Source of the DNA: Flavobacteria bacterium BBFL7
GTDB taxonomy: Bacteria; Bacteroidota; Bacteroidia; Flavobacteriales; Flavobacteriaceae
DNA length: 64,000 nt
NCBI GenBank assembly: GCA_000153385.1
Contig: CH672374.1
Span: 1,552,544-1,616,543, forward strand
Direction: 5' to 3'
Shown piece after piece: positions 34,220 to 43,907 of this stretch. The notes beneath the pieces are model-generated. The model was given only the letters and a program-made list of their open reading frames with translations. It searched no databases and was not told where the DNA came from. The position numbers were made by a program, and so were the translations under genes. Positions within the stretch are counted from its first letter, which is position 1. Every line of letters begins with the position of its first letter.

Positions 34220-36823
34220 TTATTTTCCTTGAAGCATTCGTTTGATCTCGTTAAGTTTCATAAGAGCTTCTACTGGAGTAAGAGTGTCAATATCAACCAT
34301 AAGTATCTCTTCTTTAATGTTTTGAAGCAAAGGATCATCTAAATTGAAGAAACTTAATTGCATTTCCTCTTCTTGAGTGTCTTGTAAAACTTTTTTAGAA
34401 TCTTCCTGTTGATGGCTTTTTTCAAGTCGCTTTAGAATTTTATTTGCCTTTTTAAGCACTTGTTGAGGCATTCCAGCCATTTTTGCCACATGAATTCCAA
34501 AACTGTGATGACTACCTCCTGGAATAAGTTTACGCATAAAAAGTACCTTATCCTTTAACTCCTTAACCTCTACATTATAATTTTTAATTCGATTAAACAA
34601 TTCAGTCATCTCGTTTAATTCATGATAATGAGTAGCAAATAGTGTTTTAGGCATAAAGGGATGTTCATGTAAATATTCTGTAATTGCCCAAGCGATGGAA
34701 ATACCATCATATGTACTGGTACCTCTTCCTATCTCATCTAACAAAACTAAGCTACCTTTACTAATGTTATTTAAAATACTAGCACTTTCATTCATTTCAG
34801 TCATGAATGTAGATTCTCCTTGAGAAATATTATCACTCGCTCCTACTCTGGTAAAAATTTTATCTACAATACCCATTTTAACTTCGCTCGCAGGAACGAA
34901 ACTTCCCATTTGAGATAACAAAACAATTAGTGCGGTTTGTCTCAGGATAGCAGACTTACCACTCATATTTGGACCTGTAATCATAATGATTTGCTGTTGA
35001 TCCTGATCTAACAGTACATCATTAGGTATATAAGGCTTATCTGCTGGAAGCATCTTCTCAATCACTGGATGGCGTCCTTCTTTAATCTCTAAAGCATCAC
35101 CTTCTAAAAGTTGTGGCCTAACATAATTACTTTGTATCGCGTGCGAAGCAAAAGAAAGTAAACAATCCAATTGCCCTATAAGCTGAGCATTACTTTGAAT
35201 TGCCTTTATAAAAGGCACTATCTCATGAACAATTTTATCAAATAACTCCTGTTGCAACGCATTAATACGTTCTTCAGCCCCTAATATCTTTGCCTCATAT
35301 TCTTTAAGCTCTTCCGTGATATAACGCTCAGCATTGACTAATGTTTGTTTTCTAATCCAGTGTTCTGGAACTTTATCTTTATGGGTATTTCTTACCTCAA
35401 TGTAGTATCCAAAAACATTATTACTTGCAATTTTCAAACTTGTAATACCTGTCTCCTCCGTATGCCTTGCCAGCATATTATCTAAATATTCTTTACCACT
35501 AGTAGCAAGTCCTCTAAGTTCATCTAATTCACTATTATAACCTGCAGCAATAGTTCTACCCTTTAAAATATTTACAGGAGCCTCCTCATCAATGGATTCC
35601 TTAATTAATCGCGTGATATGAGTACATGCGTTAAGATTATCTCCTAAAACTTGTAAAGCCTTATTTCCAGAACTTTCAGCTATTTTTTTCACAGGTTCTA
35701 TCGCTTCAAGACTATTTTTAAGCTGTACTACCTCGCGAGGACATATTTTACCTACTGCTACTTTAGAAACCAGTCTTTCTAAATCACTCATGCGCTTAAA
35801 CTCAAGTTTAATTGCATTTAATGTTTCTGAAGAATTAGTAAAAAACTCAACAATATCGTGTCGCTTCTCTATTTGTTCTTTGTTTTTTAGTGGGAACGCT
35901 AGCCATCTTTTTAACATACGACCACCCATCGCTGTAGTAGTTTGATCTATAACATCTATAAGGGTTACCGCACCGGAACTTAATGCCTGATACAACTCAA
36001 GATTGCGCACGGTAAATCGATCCATCCATACAAAATCCTCATCTGCGATTCTAGAAATACCAGCAATATGGTCCACCTTATCATGTTGCGTTTCATCGAG
36101 GTAATGCAAGATAGCTCCAGCAGCTGTTATAGACTCTTCTAACTTTTCAATACCAAACCCTTTTAAAGAATTGATTTTAAAATGCTTTAATAAAGATTCA
36201 CGTGCAAAATCAATCTGGAACACCCAATCTTCTAAAAAGAAATAAGGTAGGTCATATGGAAAATCTTCCTTTATCCTAGTTTTATCCTTACGATTAATTA
36301 AAACCTCGCTAGGATTAAAATTTTGTAATAGCTTATCTATCTCTTCTCTAGATCCCTGACTTACTAAAAATTCACCCGTAGAAATATCTAAAAATGCAAC
36401 ACCATAAACATTCTTGTCTATCGATAACGCTGCTAAAAAGTTATTACTCTTAGACTGCAACACCTCATCATTTAGTGCAACTCCAGGAGTAATTAATTCT
36501 GTAACGCCTCTTTTTACAATTGTCTTAGTTTGCTTAGGGTCTTCTAATTGATCGCAAATTGCCACACGCTCACCTGCTTTTACCAATTTAGGTAAATAGG
36601 TATTCATAGAGTGATGAGGAAAACCAGCCAATTCTATCGGTTCGCCACCATTATTCCTACTGGTTAAAACGATATTTAGAATACGTGCTGTTTTTATGGC
36701 GTCCTCTCCAAAAGTTTCATAAAAATCTCCAACACGGAAAAGCAACAACGCATCAGGATATTTCGTCTTTATCCTATTGTATTGTTGCATTAATGGAGTG
36801 ACCTTCTTAACTTTTTTTGACAA
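34220..36823 (-). CDS. mutS: DNA mismatch-repair protein MutS
   Basis: An 867-residue MutS, the mismatch-recognising ATPase. The N-terminal mismatch-binding motif FRVGDFYETFGEDA (Phe-x-Glu) is near residue 29; the ABC ATPase has GPNMSGKSAILRQTAL near 608, the signature ISQGESTFMTEM, Walker B LVLLDEIGRGTST and the His of FATHYHEL. A clamp-type QLSFF lies near the C-terminus (EEMQLSFFNLDD). The start is TTG 36823: an in-frame stop lies 3 codons upstream and the next in-frame ATG is 11 codons later. Flavobacterial MutS proteins commonly begin with this Lys-rich stretch. Confidence 0.97.
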   Translation of the reverse strand: MSKKVKKVTPLMQQYNRIKTKYPDALLLFRVGDFYETFGEDAIKTARILNIVLTSRNNGGEPIELAGFPHHSMNTYLPKLVKAGERVAICDQLEDPKQTKTIVKRGVTELITPGVALNDEVLQSKSNNFLAALSIDKNVYGVAFLDISTGEFLVSQGSREEIDKLLQNFNPSEVLINRKDKTRIKEDFPYDLPYFFLEDWVFQIDFARESLLKHFKINSLKGFGIEKLEESITAAGAILHYLDETQHDKVDHIAGISRIADEDFVWMDRFTVRNLELYQALSSGAVTLIDVIDQTTTAMGGRMLKRWLAFPLKNKEQIEKRHDIVEFFTNSSETLNAIKLEFKRMSDLERLVSKVAVGKICPREVVQLKNSLEAIEPVKKIAESSGNKALQVLGDNLNACTHITRLIKESIDEEAPVNILKGRTIAAGYNSELDELRGLATSGKEYLDNMLARHTEETGITSLKIASNNVFGYYIEVRNTHKDKVPEHWIRKQTLVNAERYITEELKEYEAKILGAEERINALQQELFDKIVHEIVPFIKAIQSNAQLIGQLDCLLSFASHAIQSNYVRPQLLEGDALEIKEGRHPVIEKMLPADKPYIPNDVLLDQDQQQIIMITGPNMSGKSAILRQTALIVLLSQMGSFVPASEVKMGIVDKIFTRVGASDNISQGESTFMTEMNESASILNNISKGSLVLLDEIGRGTSTYDGISIAWAITEYLHEHPFMPKTLFATHYHELNEMTELFNRIKNYNVEVKELKDKVLFMRKLIPGGSHHSFGIHVAKMAGMPQQVLKKANKILKRLEKSHQQEDSKKVLQDTQEEEMQLSFFNLDDPLLQNIKEEILMVDIDTLTPVEALMKLNEIKRMLQGK

Positions 36824-36960
36824 ACCGTATACTTATAAGTGAAAATCAAAAATACGATTCTGTTACCGCTAGTTGACGCAAATGAGATAGCATTTTTCAA
36901 CAGCTTGTAAGCTTTAAATCTAGATAAACTATATAATAAATTAAAGAGCTGTTTTTAGGT

Positions 36961-36976
36961 CGCTTTCGCGAAAGCG
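36961..36976. repeat. Interspersed palindrome, copy 9 (intergenic)
   Basis: Perfect 16-bp copy between mutS and the VWA gene, 30 bases after the VWA stop codon (both genes on the minus strand). Confidence 0.92.
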
Positions 36977-37005
36977 TAACTGAAATCATTCACTTACTAC
37001 CACAT

Positions 37006-38184
37006 TTATTTCCAACTATAATTTTTCAATTTAGCTTTCTTTTTTACGGCATTAACCATTGCGCTTTCTAGCTCATTCTCTCCTGCATTTTGAGTTTTTA
37101 TATAGAAATCTCTTTTCTGACTCAATTCTTGAATACTTTTTTGAATTTTTGCTCTGTCTTCTTTTTTTGCCAAGGTGATTTTTTTTATTTCCTCAACAGA
37201 TTTATCTTTCAAATCAGCAGATAAAGTCATTTTATTTGCCACAATTAGATCTTCAAGCATCTCCTCATCTTCTGCAGCATCAATCAAATCCCATTCTGCA
37301 TTTTTATAAACACTTTTTGACTTGACAATGCTCCGATTAACATTTGCGGTGACTGAAACTCCTGCCGTTTGATGATCTATATAACTTTGCTGTACGCTTT
37401 TAGCTTCACCTGTACTTCCATATGATACATAAGTGCTATTAAGTTGAGTGTTGAGCTTTAAAATTTGATCATCGTAAGGTGTTGTTACATAATGAGTTTT
37501 TTGATTATGATTAATCACTGTATACTCACCATGCCCTAACTTAGATCCATTTTTCCATTTTAAAGAAATACCTGTTTGAGCATCACCACAAAAAATAGTA
37601 TTTACCGTGATATCTTTTTGAGATGCAGCACCCATGACCTGATCGATAGAAGTACTACCTTGTAGAAATGATTCATTACCAGCTATAAAAATCATTTTTA
37701 AATCTTGTTGACCATTACGCCATTCTAAATTTTGAGTTGCATGCTTTATCACAGCACCACAATACTCATCACCGCCGTTTGTATCAAGTGCAAATAGCTC
37801 TTTACTAATTAGATCTAAATCTGTAGAAAAGGGAACTATTTGTCTTAAAAAGTCTTGCCTTTCTGGGATGGCAGTGTTTCCGTATTCATAGAGAGCTATT
37901 TCAATGTTAGCCTGTACCTCATTGCAATGTGCATAGGTCATTTGATTTACGAGGTTCCATAATTGAGTTTTGGCTTGATCTATTAATCCATTCATACTAC
38001 CACTAGTATCAAGAAGTAAAGCTATTTGTATAGTTGCTGGTTGCACAGGCTGAACTGGGCTTGTATTTATCATAGCAATTTCAGGAGCATTGTCGTGTAC
38101 GGTTTTTTTTGTTATGGATCCATTACATGCTGTAAAAGAAACAATCGCACTAGCTAATAATATATTTTTCAGATTCTTCATCAT
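37006..38184 (-). CDS. von Willebrand factor A-domain lipoprotein
   Basis: A 392-residue lipoprotein. Signal MMKNLKNILLASAIVSFTAC with the lipobox cysteine at 20. A VWA domain spans about 50-240, and its metal-ion-dependent adhesion motif DTSGSMNG (near residue 59) is intact, followed by later MIDAS-type residues. The C-terminal ~130 residues are charged, Lys-rich and helical (coiled coil). It follows the SIMPL gene by 7 bases in the same direction, so the two are probably co-transcribed and work in the envelope. The partner protein of this VWA domain is not known. Confidence 0.82.
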   Translation of the reverse strand: MMKNLKNILLASAIVSFTACNGSITKKTVHDNAPEIAMINTSPVQPVQPATIQIALLLDTSGSMNGLIDQAKTQLWNLVNQMTYAHCNEVQANIEIALYEYGNTAIPERQDFLRQIVPFSTDLDLISKELFALDTNGGDEYCGAVIKHATQNLEWRNGQQDLKMIFIAGNESFLQGSTSIDQVMGAASQKDITVNTIFCGDAQTGISLKWKNGSKLGHGEYTVINHNQKTHYVTTPYDDQILKLNTQLNSTYVSYGSTGEAKSVQQSYIDHQTAGVSVTANVNRSIVKSKSVYKNAEWDLIDAAEDEEMLEDLIVANKMTLSADLKDKSVEEIKKITLAKKEDRAKIQKSIQELSQKRDFYIKTQNAGENELESAMVNAVKKKAKLKNYSWK

Positions 38185-38191
38185 TCTAGAT

Positions 38192-39223
38192 TTAAGAGTT
38201 AGGTAATTGTTTGATATCTACTGGACCTGTAGGCGATATGACATATACCTTAGGCTTAGGCTCTTTTACTGGCGCAATAGGCGCAACAGGTTTTGCTGGC
38301 TTTGGTACATATCGCAATGTTAAATCCATACCTAATTGTATAACAGGTTTAGTAATAGCGGCATTTACGACAATATCATAACCAGAATGAGGTATAGGGT
38401 CATAGTAATATGAGACTGGTTTTTTAATACGTGTTACACCTTTCTTTTGTTTAAGTGCATCCATACTTATATTATTAGCGGCTACATAACTTTTGTAATG
38501 ATCTTTAGGCATATGGTAATACTTAGCATCTGCCATATGTACATCATATTCACTCATGTCAAAACCGAGTGCGGTATAGTATTCTTTTTTCTTTTTTACT
38601 TCTGCAAGTAGTTTAGTTTGTAGATCTGCATAAATTGCTTCTAGATTTTTAACATAATAATCTACTTTTACAAGGTTGTACACTTCGGCACTTGCACAAG
38701 CAGATAATATTTTTTCAAAATCAGCATCATCACGGTAAGAAATCAATAAGTTTTGTTGCAATTCAAAACCAACAGGTACTTCAGTATACGTCTTGCTGAA
38801 TAATTTTTTAGTGACCTCAATCTCATATTGAGGCACAAATGAAATCATATCAATAGCAAACTGACCGTTAAACCCTTTACTTTTCAATTCTTTTTTAATG
38901 GCATTAATTTTATCGCTCATTAATTGCGTGGTCTCATCTGCCGTTTCACCTACCTGATTGATATTAAAAACTGCAGTATAATCTGTGGCTTCCACATTAT
39001 ACAGACTACGCAAGCTTAAGTTTAAAATGTTGCTGGGCTGTAGAGCGACGGTAGCAACAGGTCGCGCATTGTAACCTATAACTCTTGCATTGCCCATGTC
39101 TGCAGTGGCAATATTGGCGCGAGAAATCTCCATTTGTGCGGCTTGATTATTAAAATTACCTAAATGCTGCGCACTCATATTGAGTGTCAGTAGGATTAAT
39201 AATGTGGATAAGACAATTTTCAT
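38192..39223 (-). CDS. SIMPL-domain (DUF541) periplasmic protein
   Basis: A 343-residue exported protein. Signal peptide MKIVLSTLLILLTLNMSAQ, then a SIMPL/DUF541-like domain of about 200 residues, recognised by the pattern of alternating strands with the central helix and PVGFELQQNLLISYRDDAD segment. A Pro-rich C-terminal tail follows (PAKPVAPIAPVKEPKPK). SIMPL proteins are periplasmic or outer-membrane-associated with unclear activity. It is the first gene of the pair with the VWA lipoprotein. The divergent regulatory space of 179 bases to the histidine kinase gene contains the promoters for both. Confidence 0.72.
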   Translation of the reverse strand: MKIVLSTLLILLTLNMSAQHLGNFNNQAAQMEISRANIATADMGNARVIGYNARPVATVALQPSNILNLSLRSLYNVEATDYTAVFNINQVGETADETTQLMSDKINAIKKELKSKGFNGQFAIDMISFVPQYEIEVTKKLFSKTYTEVPVGFELQQNLLISYRDDADFEKILSACASAEVYNLVKVDYYVKNLEAIYADLQTKLLAEVKKKKEYYTALGFDMSEYDVHMADAKYYHMPKDHYKSYVAANNISMDALKQKKGVTRIKKPVSYYYDPIPHSGYDIVVNAAITKPVIQLGMDLTLRYVPKPAKPVAPIAPVKEPKPKVYVISPTGPVDIKQLPNS

Positions 39224-39402
39224 ATCGTTAAATTTTTCATCAAATCTAATTGGATAGTATAGTGTTAAATATGGTAAATGAGTGAAACTAGTATATCATT
39301 GAGTGTATTAGCATTTCTATCGAGTATGCTATTACATATCTTAATGATACTAACTTAAAACAGCTTATAAACGGCACAGTGCTTGAATCCATCTAAGTTT
39401 TA

Positions 39403-41727
39403 ATGCCTAAGTTTACAACCATAATGAAAGCAATAATTCTTTTTATATTTTTATCCTTAGGCCTTACTACAACGGTATTTGCACAAAGTAATGAAGTGCG
39501 CAAAGCCGCCAGTGACCGCACAACGATGATCCTAGAAGGACGTGTGATAAGCGATAAAAGACAACCGGTATCTGGTGTAAACATTGAAGGCCCTATGGGA
39601 CGATATGCAACTACAGATTTACAAGGATATTTTAAAATTCCAGCAAATCTAGGTGATGAAATTATTATAAGAAGATCAGATTTTGAAACTGTATATTATA
39701 CGATAAGAAGTACTGATAAAGTTGAAATTCAAGTTATAGATGATCTTTCCCAAAAAGATCGACTTAAATCATTGAGTTATGAAGTTTTAATGGATAGCGC
39801 ACAGATTTATCTTAAAAAGGACGCTCAAAAGACAGCTGATTTTCTAATCGCTGCATTATCCAATAAGCCTAAAAGCTTGACCGCATCAAAAGAATCTGTC
39901 GCTTATGAAAAATTAGGTGATCTATATCTTTTTAATAAACAAGCAGATCTAGCCATTACGAATTATAGAGCAGCAATTAAATCAGAAAACACAGCACAAA
40001 GACAGCTCAAACTTGCCCAATCACTTCATAGCAATGGCAATTATCAAGAGGCTATCAAGACACTAGAAGCCATAATAGTTAATCAAAAGTCAAGAAAAAC
40101 ATCCTTAAATCTTAAAACAAGACTATCTACACAACAAATAGTAACTGCTTACACAACCCTAGGGAATGCTTATGAAAAAACTAATAATACAGATGCAGCT
40201 CTTAATAATCATCAAGCAGCTTTACAAACTGCACAAACAAATAATTTAAAGACTTTATTACCGCAACTCAACACTAACATAGCAAATGTTTATAATGCAA
40301 CGGGACAGGTTACTACTGCCGAGTCCTACTACAGTGACGCCATTGAAGGTTCAAAAAGTGAAGGCGTTGTAAGCAACGTGATTACACAATCTGTCACTGC
40401 AGATTTTTATAATAGCAATCAACAATATGACAAGGAAATTGCTTTACGTAAAAAGAATATCGATTTAATAGATAGTGCTGAAGCAAAGGAAGGTGCTTCA
40501 AAAACAAATAGCCAGAGTGATGTCCTAGAATTAGAAGAGGTGATAAAATCAGACACACCTGCTGTTTCAAATAACGATGAGGCTATTAATACACCTGTTT
40601 TTTCTAAGCAAAAAGAACAACTTAAAATTGCCGAAGCCTATAAAGCCACTAACAACTTTACGGAAGCTATCACTTCTTTTGAAAGCAGTTTTAAAGAAGC
40701 TAGTATAAATGAAGACTTAGAAACTAAAAAAGAAGCGGCACGCAACCTTTATAAACTTTACCGCTCTAATGGCAACGCTGCAAAATCACTAAAATACAAT
40801 GAAATCTACATTGAAACTGTAGATTTACTCTATGAGCAAAAAGAGCAGCAAATAGCTTTAAATACGCGCAAAGCACAAGAGTTAGTCAATAGACAGACAC
40901 GAATTTTAACTCTAGAAAAAGACCGTGAGCTTACAGAAAATAGAATCGCATTGATTAATACAGAGCGAGAATTAACACAACAGGTTAACCAGCGACAGCG
41001 CTGGATCATCTATTCGCTAGTTGCCTTAAGTCTATTACTGATCACTCTTGCTTACTTTATGTGGCGCAATAACAAACAACAACGTATTAACAACCACTTA
41101 TTGGCGCTTAAATCCTTACGCAGCCAGATGAATCCGCATTTTATTTTCAATGCACTCAACTCAGTAAATAGTTATATCGCCTTAAATGATGAACGTGCAG
41201 CAAATAAATATCTAGCCGACTTTTCCAAACTTATGCGTAGTGTTCTTGAGAACTCTGAACTAGATTTCATACCACTCTCAAAGGAAACAGAACTACTAGG
41301 TCTTTACCTTAAACTAGAGCACGAGAGATTTAAAGATAAGTTTGACTATGAGCTCTCCATTGATCCATTAGTAGAAACAACTTCTTTAAAAGTTCCTCCT
41401 ATGCTATTGCAGCCCATTATTGAAAATGCTGTATGGCATGGATTAAGATATAAGGATGAGAAAGGATTTTTGAAAGTAGCTTTCGCGAAAGCAGATAACG
41501 AGATCATAGTAACCATTACTGATAATGGTATAGGACGAGCTAAGTCCAAAGAACTCAAAACAGAACATCAAAAGAAGCGAGAAAGTAAAGGTCTAGGTAA
41601 TGTCATGAACAGAGTAGCTTTACTCAATGAATTACATGATTGTCGTATAGAGATGACTGTAAATGACGCAGGATTATCACCAGATGTAGGTACTAAGGTT
41701 GTGGTGAAAATGAATGTTCTTAGTTAA
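39403..41727 (+). CDS. LytS-type sensor histidine kinase with N-terminal carboxypeptidase-like and TPR domains
   Basis: A 774-residue protein. An ATG at 39424 is also possible and starts the signal peptide cleanly (MKAIILFIFLSLGLTTTVFAQ). A carboxypeptidase-regulatory-like sandwich at about 49-105 is followed by tetratricopeptide-like repeats (about 130-480), all predicted periplasmic. One transmembrane helix lies near 540 (IIYSLVALSLLLITLAYFMW), then a His-kinase domain with the phosphorylatable His in QMNPHFIFNALNSV and the ATP-binding N-box PIIENAVWHG and G-box DNGIGRA. A palindrome copy (AFAKA) falls in the ATP-binding domain. Its LytTR partner is two genes downstream. Confidence 0.87.
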   Translation: MPKFTTIMKAIILFIFLSLGLTTTVFAQSNEVRKAASDRTTMILEGRVISDKRQPVSGVNIEGPMGRYATTDLQGYFKIPANLGDEIIIRRSDFETVYYTIRSTDKVEIQVIDDLSQKDRLKSLSYEVLMDSAQIYLKKDAQKTADFLIAALSNKPKSLTASKESVAYEKLGDLYLFNKQADLAITNYRAAIKSENTAQRQLKLAQSLHSNGNYQEAIKTLEAIIVNQKSRKTSLNLKTRLSTQQIVTAYTTLGNAYEKTNNTDAALNNHQAALQTAQTNNLKTLLPQLNTNIANVYNATGQVTTAESYYSDAIEGSKSEGVVSNVITQSVTADFYNSNQQYDKEIALRKKNIDLIDSAEAKEGASKTNSQSDVLELEEVIKSDTPAVSNNDEAINTPVFSKQKEQLKIAEAYKATNNFTEAITSFESSFKEASINEDLETKKEAARNLYKLYRSNGNAAKSLKYNEIYIETVDLLYEQKEQQIALNTRKAQELVNRQTRILTLEKDRELTENRIALINTERELTQQVNQRQRWIIYSLVALSLLLITLAYFMWRNNKQQRINNHLLALKSLRSQMNPHFIFNALNSVNSYIALNDERAANKYLADFSKLMRSVLENSELDFIPLSKETELLGLYLKLEHERFKDKFDYELSIDPLVETTSLKVPPMLLQPIIENAVWHGLRYKDEKGFLKVAFAKADNEIIVTITDNGIGRAKSKELKTEHQKKRESKGLGNVMNRVALLNELHDCRIEMTVNDAGLSPDVGTKVVVKMNVLS
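41479..41492. repeat. Interspersed palindrome, copy 10 (inside the sensor kinase gene)
   Basis: The 14-bp core gctttcgcgaaagc is perfect, with a on both flanks rather than c/g. It is read as AFAKA, immediately before the ATP-binding G-box, in the kinase domain. Confidence 0.86.
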
Positions 41728-41737
41728 AATAAAACCC

Positions 41738-42349
41738 ATGAATCAACTTATATACGTTTTAAGTTTTTTATTTTCTTATGCTCTAAGCGCACAAAATATT
41801 AGTTTAATAAATAGAGACATCGGTATATCTGATTCACTTTCCTATGAGCATGAGATCCGCATTTATCAAAATCAGGGAATAACTAATTATTCATCTTTGT
41901 TTCGCATGTATCAGAGAGAAGATAATAGTTGGAATGCTGAATTTTATGAGCATTTTGACGGTATTGAACCAAAGGTGATTAAAAAAGTTTTGACACCAAT
42001 TAGTGAACATGACTATATATTTCAAAACTTTCTAAGAAGCTTTGCATTAGAGATACCAAATAGCGACACCATTAAATGGAAGTTGGCAACTAGTAGAGAA
42101 GTGATTTTGTATTTAGATACAATAAGAGGTGTGCCAGAAAGAAAATATTGGAGTACAATGGGTCAAATGACTTTTGTGGATGGTCAATCATTCTCATTTC
42201 AAATTAAAGATCTTAAGGATTATAACTCTTTTGAATATGGTAATCCTTCAGCTTATCTAAATCATTTCCCAGAGATAGATGAAATACAGTATGTTAATGA
42301 AATCTTGAGCATAGTCAGAAGTGAATTTGATATCTGGAAAACAGAATAA
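41738..42349 (+). CDS. Exported protein of unknown function between kinase and regulator genes
   Basis: Starting at ATG 41738 the product has 203 residues with a clean signal peptide MNQLIYVLSFLFSYALSAQ. The frame opens at ATG 41714, inside the kinase 3' end, but that adds eight polar residues. The mature part is unrecognised, with acidic and aromatic residues (FEYGNPSAYLNHFPEIDE). It sits exactly between kinase and response regulator and is one base from the next ATG, so it belongs to the same operon and may modulate the sensor. Confidence 0.68.
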   Translation: MNQLIYVLSFLFSYALSAQNISLINRDIGISDSLSYEHEIRIYQNQGITNYSSLFRMYQREDNSWNAEFYEHFDGIEPKVIKKVLTPISEHDYIFQNFLRSFALEIPNSDTIKWKLATSREVILYLDTIRGVPERKYWSTMGQMTFVDGQSFSFQIKDLKDYNSFEYGNPSAYLNHFPEIDEIQYVNEILSIVRSEFDIWKTE

Positions 42350-42351
42350 TT

Positions 42352-43086
42352 ATGAATTTAAAAGCGATCATAGTAGAAGACGAGCAAATCTCTAGAGAGA
42401 TTCTTAAAAAATATCTTGCAAATTATTGCCCTAATGTTACCGTAGTTGATGAAGCTACAAACGTAGATGAAGCCTTACAATTACTGCGCAAGTCAGATAT
42501 TGATTTGTTATTTCTAGATGTGGAAATGCCCTATGGGACTGCATTTGATTTATTAGATAAGGTAGGTGACCGTGATTTTGAAACCGTTTTTGTTACTGCT
42601 TATGATCAATATGCAAAAGAAGCTCTTAATCAACAGGCAGCTTATTACCTTTTGAAACCTATTGAAATTGATGAATTAATAAAAGCTGTAGACATTGTTA
42701 AAAGCATTAAAGAGCGTGAGGAAGAAGTTAATATAGGCCTGTCTGTAAAAGAACAGGACAGCTCTCAACTAAATGATAAAATTACTATTCCAACACAAGA
42801 AGGTTTTGAAGTGATACCAGTAAAGGATATTATTTACTGCAGTGCAGATGATAACTATACAAACGTATATCTTGCTAACACACATAAGTTGGTTTCTAAA
42901 ACCTTGAAACATTTTGATAATATGCTGGCAGAAAAAGGGTTTTGCCGTATCCATAAATCTCATCTCATTAACGCTGCTCATGTCACTGCATATAAGAAAG
43001 GAAAAGGCGGTAGTGTCATGTTAGGTAATGTAGAACTTCCCGTAAGCCCTAGTCGTAAATTAGAGTTGTTTAAGTACTTTAGTTAG
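42352..43086 (+). CDS. LytTR-family response regulator
   Basis: A 244-residue response regulator. Receiver domain 1-120: acidic pocket ED (9-10), phosphorylatable Asp56 in LLFLDVEMPYG, and a Lys in YLLKPIEI near 106. LytTR DNA-binding domain about 140-240 (FEVIPVKDIIYCSADDNYTN, KTLKHFDNML, FCRIHKSHLINAAHV, LPVSPSRK). It follows the unknown exported protein by two bases. The pair with the LytS-type kinase suggests a membrane signal controlling envelope genes. It converges with murI, overlapping by four bases. Confidence 0.93.
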   Translation: MNLKAIIVEDEQISREILKKYLANYCPNVTVVDEATNVDEALQLLRKSDIDLLFLDVEMPYGTAFDLLDKVGDRDFETVFVTAYDQYAKEALNQQAAYYLLKPIEIDELIKAVDIVKSIKEREEEVNIGLSVKEQDSSQLNDKITIPTQEGFEVIPVKDIIYCSADDNYTNVYLANTHKLVSKTLKHFDNMLAEKGFCRIHKSHLINAAHVTAYKKGKGGSVMLGNVELPVSPSRKLELFKYFS

Positions 43087-43871
43087 AAATCGAGGTAACT
43101 TACTTTTCTATCTTTTACTTCATTAGTCAATAGGTCTAACACTACCGGATTGAGGTTAGAAAATAACTCGTGATGACCTGATGATATCTGATCATTAAGT
43201 AAGTTAAACTCCTTCAATATATGATAAGTTTGTCTCGCTACCGCAGCGCCACTATCAATAATTTTTACACGGCTGGGCAGCAATTCTTGCAGCATATCCT
43301 TAATGTAAGGATAGTGACTGCAACCCAATACTAGATAATCTATTCCCGATATCATAAATGGCTCTGTAATACTAACTAGAAGATTTCTCATCTCTTCAGA
43401 ATCTTTTTTACCAGATTCAATAAGCTCTACGATACCAGTACCAACGATCTCTATAGTGTTTACATCCTTTGTAAAGGCTCTTTGCGTTCTATTGAATAAC
43501 TCACTAGTTAAAGTTCCTTTTGTAGCTAGAATACCTACTTTACCTGTTGCACTATTAAGAGCAGCTGGTTTAATAGCTGGCTCTATACCTATAAACGGAA
43601 TATCATAATGTCCTCTTAGATAAGATATACTATTAGTGGTAGCCGTATTACATGGTACAGCGATTAATTTACAACCACGGCTAAGCAAATACTCTGTATT
43701 TTTAATACATAGCTGTGTAATCTCTTCTTTAGACTTACGTCCATATGGAGCATGTTTACTGTCTGCTAGATAAATAGTGTTCTCATGTGGTAAAAGTTGC
43801 ACAACTTCTTTCCATACAGATGTACCACCTACACCACTATCAAAAAAACCAATAGGCTGTATATTACTCAT
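43083..43871 (-). CDS. murI: Glutamate racemase
   Basis: A 262-residue PLP-independent racemase supplying D-glutamate for peptidoglycan. The two catalytic cysteines are in AVPCNTATTNSI (near residue 76) and VLGCSHYPY (near 188), with the N-terminal FDSGVGG motif. The last gene of the envelope-biogenesis series on the minus strand; a terminator at 43908-43941 separates it from the upstream ompH, so it may have its own promoter. Confidence 0.95.
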   Translation of the reverse strand: MSNIQPIGFFDSGVGGTSVWKEVVQLLPHENTIYLADSKHAPYGRKSKEEITQLCIKNTEYLLSRGCKLIAVPCNTATTNSISYLRGHYDIPFIGIEPAIKPAALNSATGKVGILATKGTLTSELFNRTQRAFTKDVNTIEIVGTGIVELIESGKKDSEEMRNLLVSITEPFMISGIDYLVLGCSHYPYIKDMLQELLPSRVKIIDSGAAVARQTYHILKEFNLLNDQISSGHHELFSNLNPVVLDLLTNEVKDRKVSYLDF

Positions 43872-43907
43872 GATATAAAGATAATGGGAATACCATAATA
43901 TAAGGCA

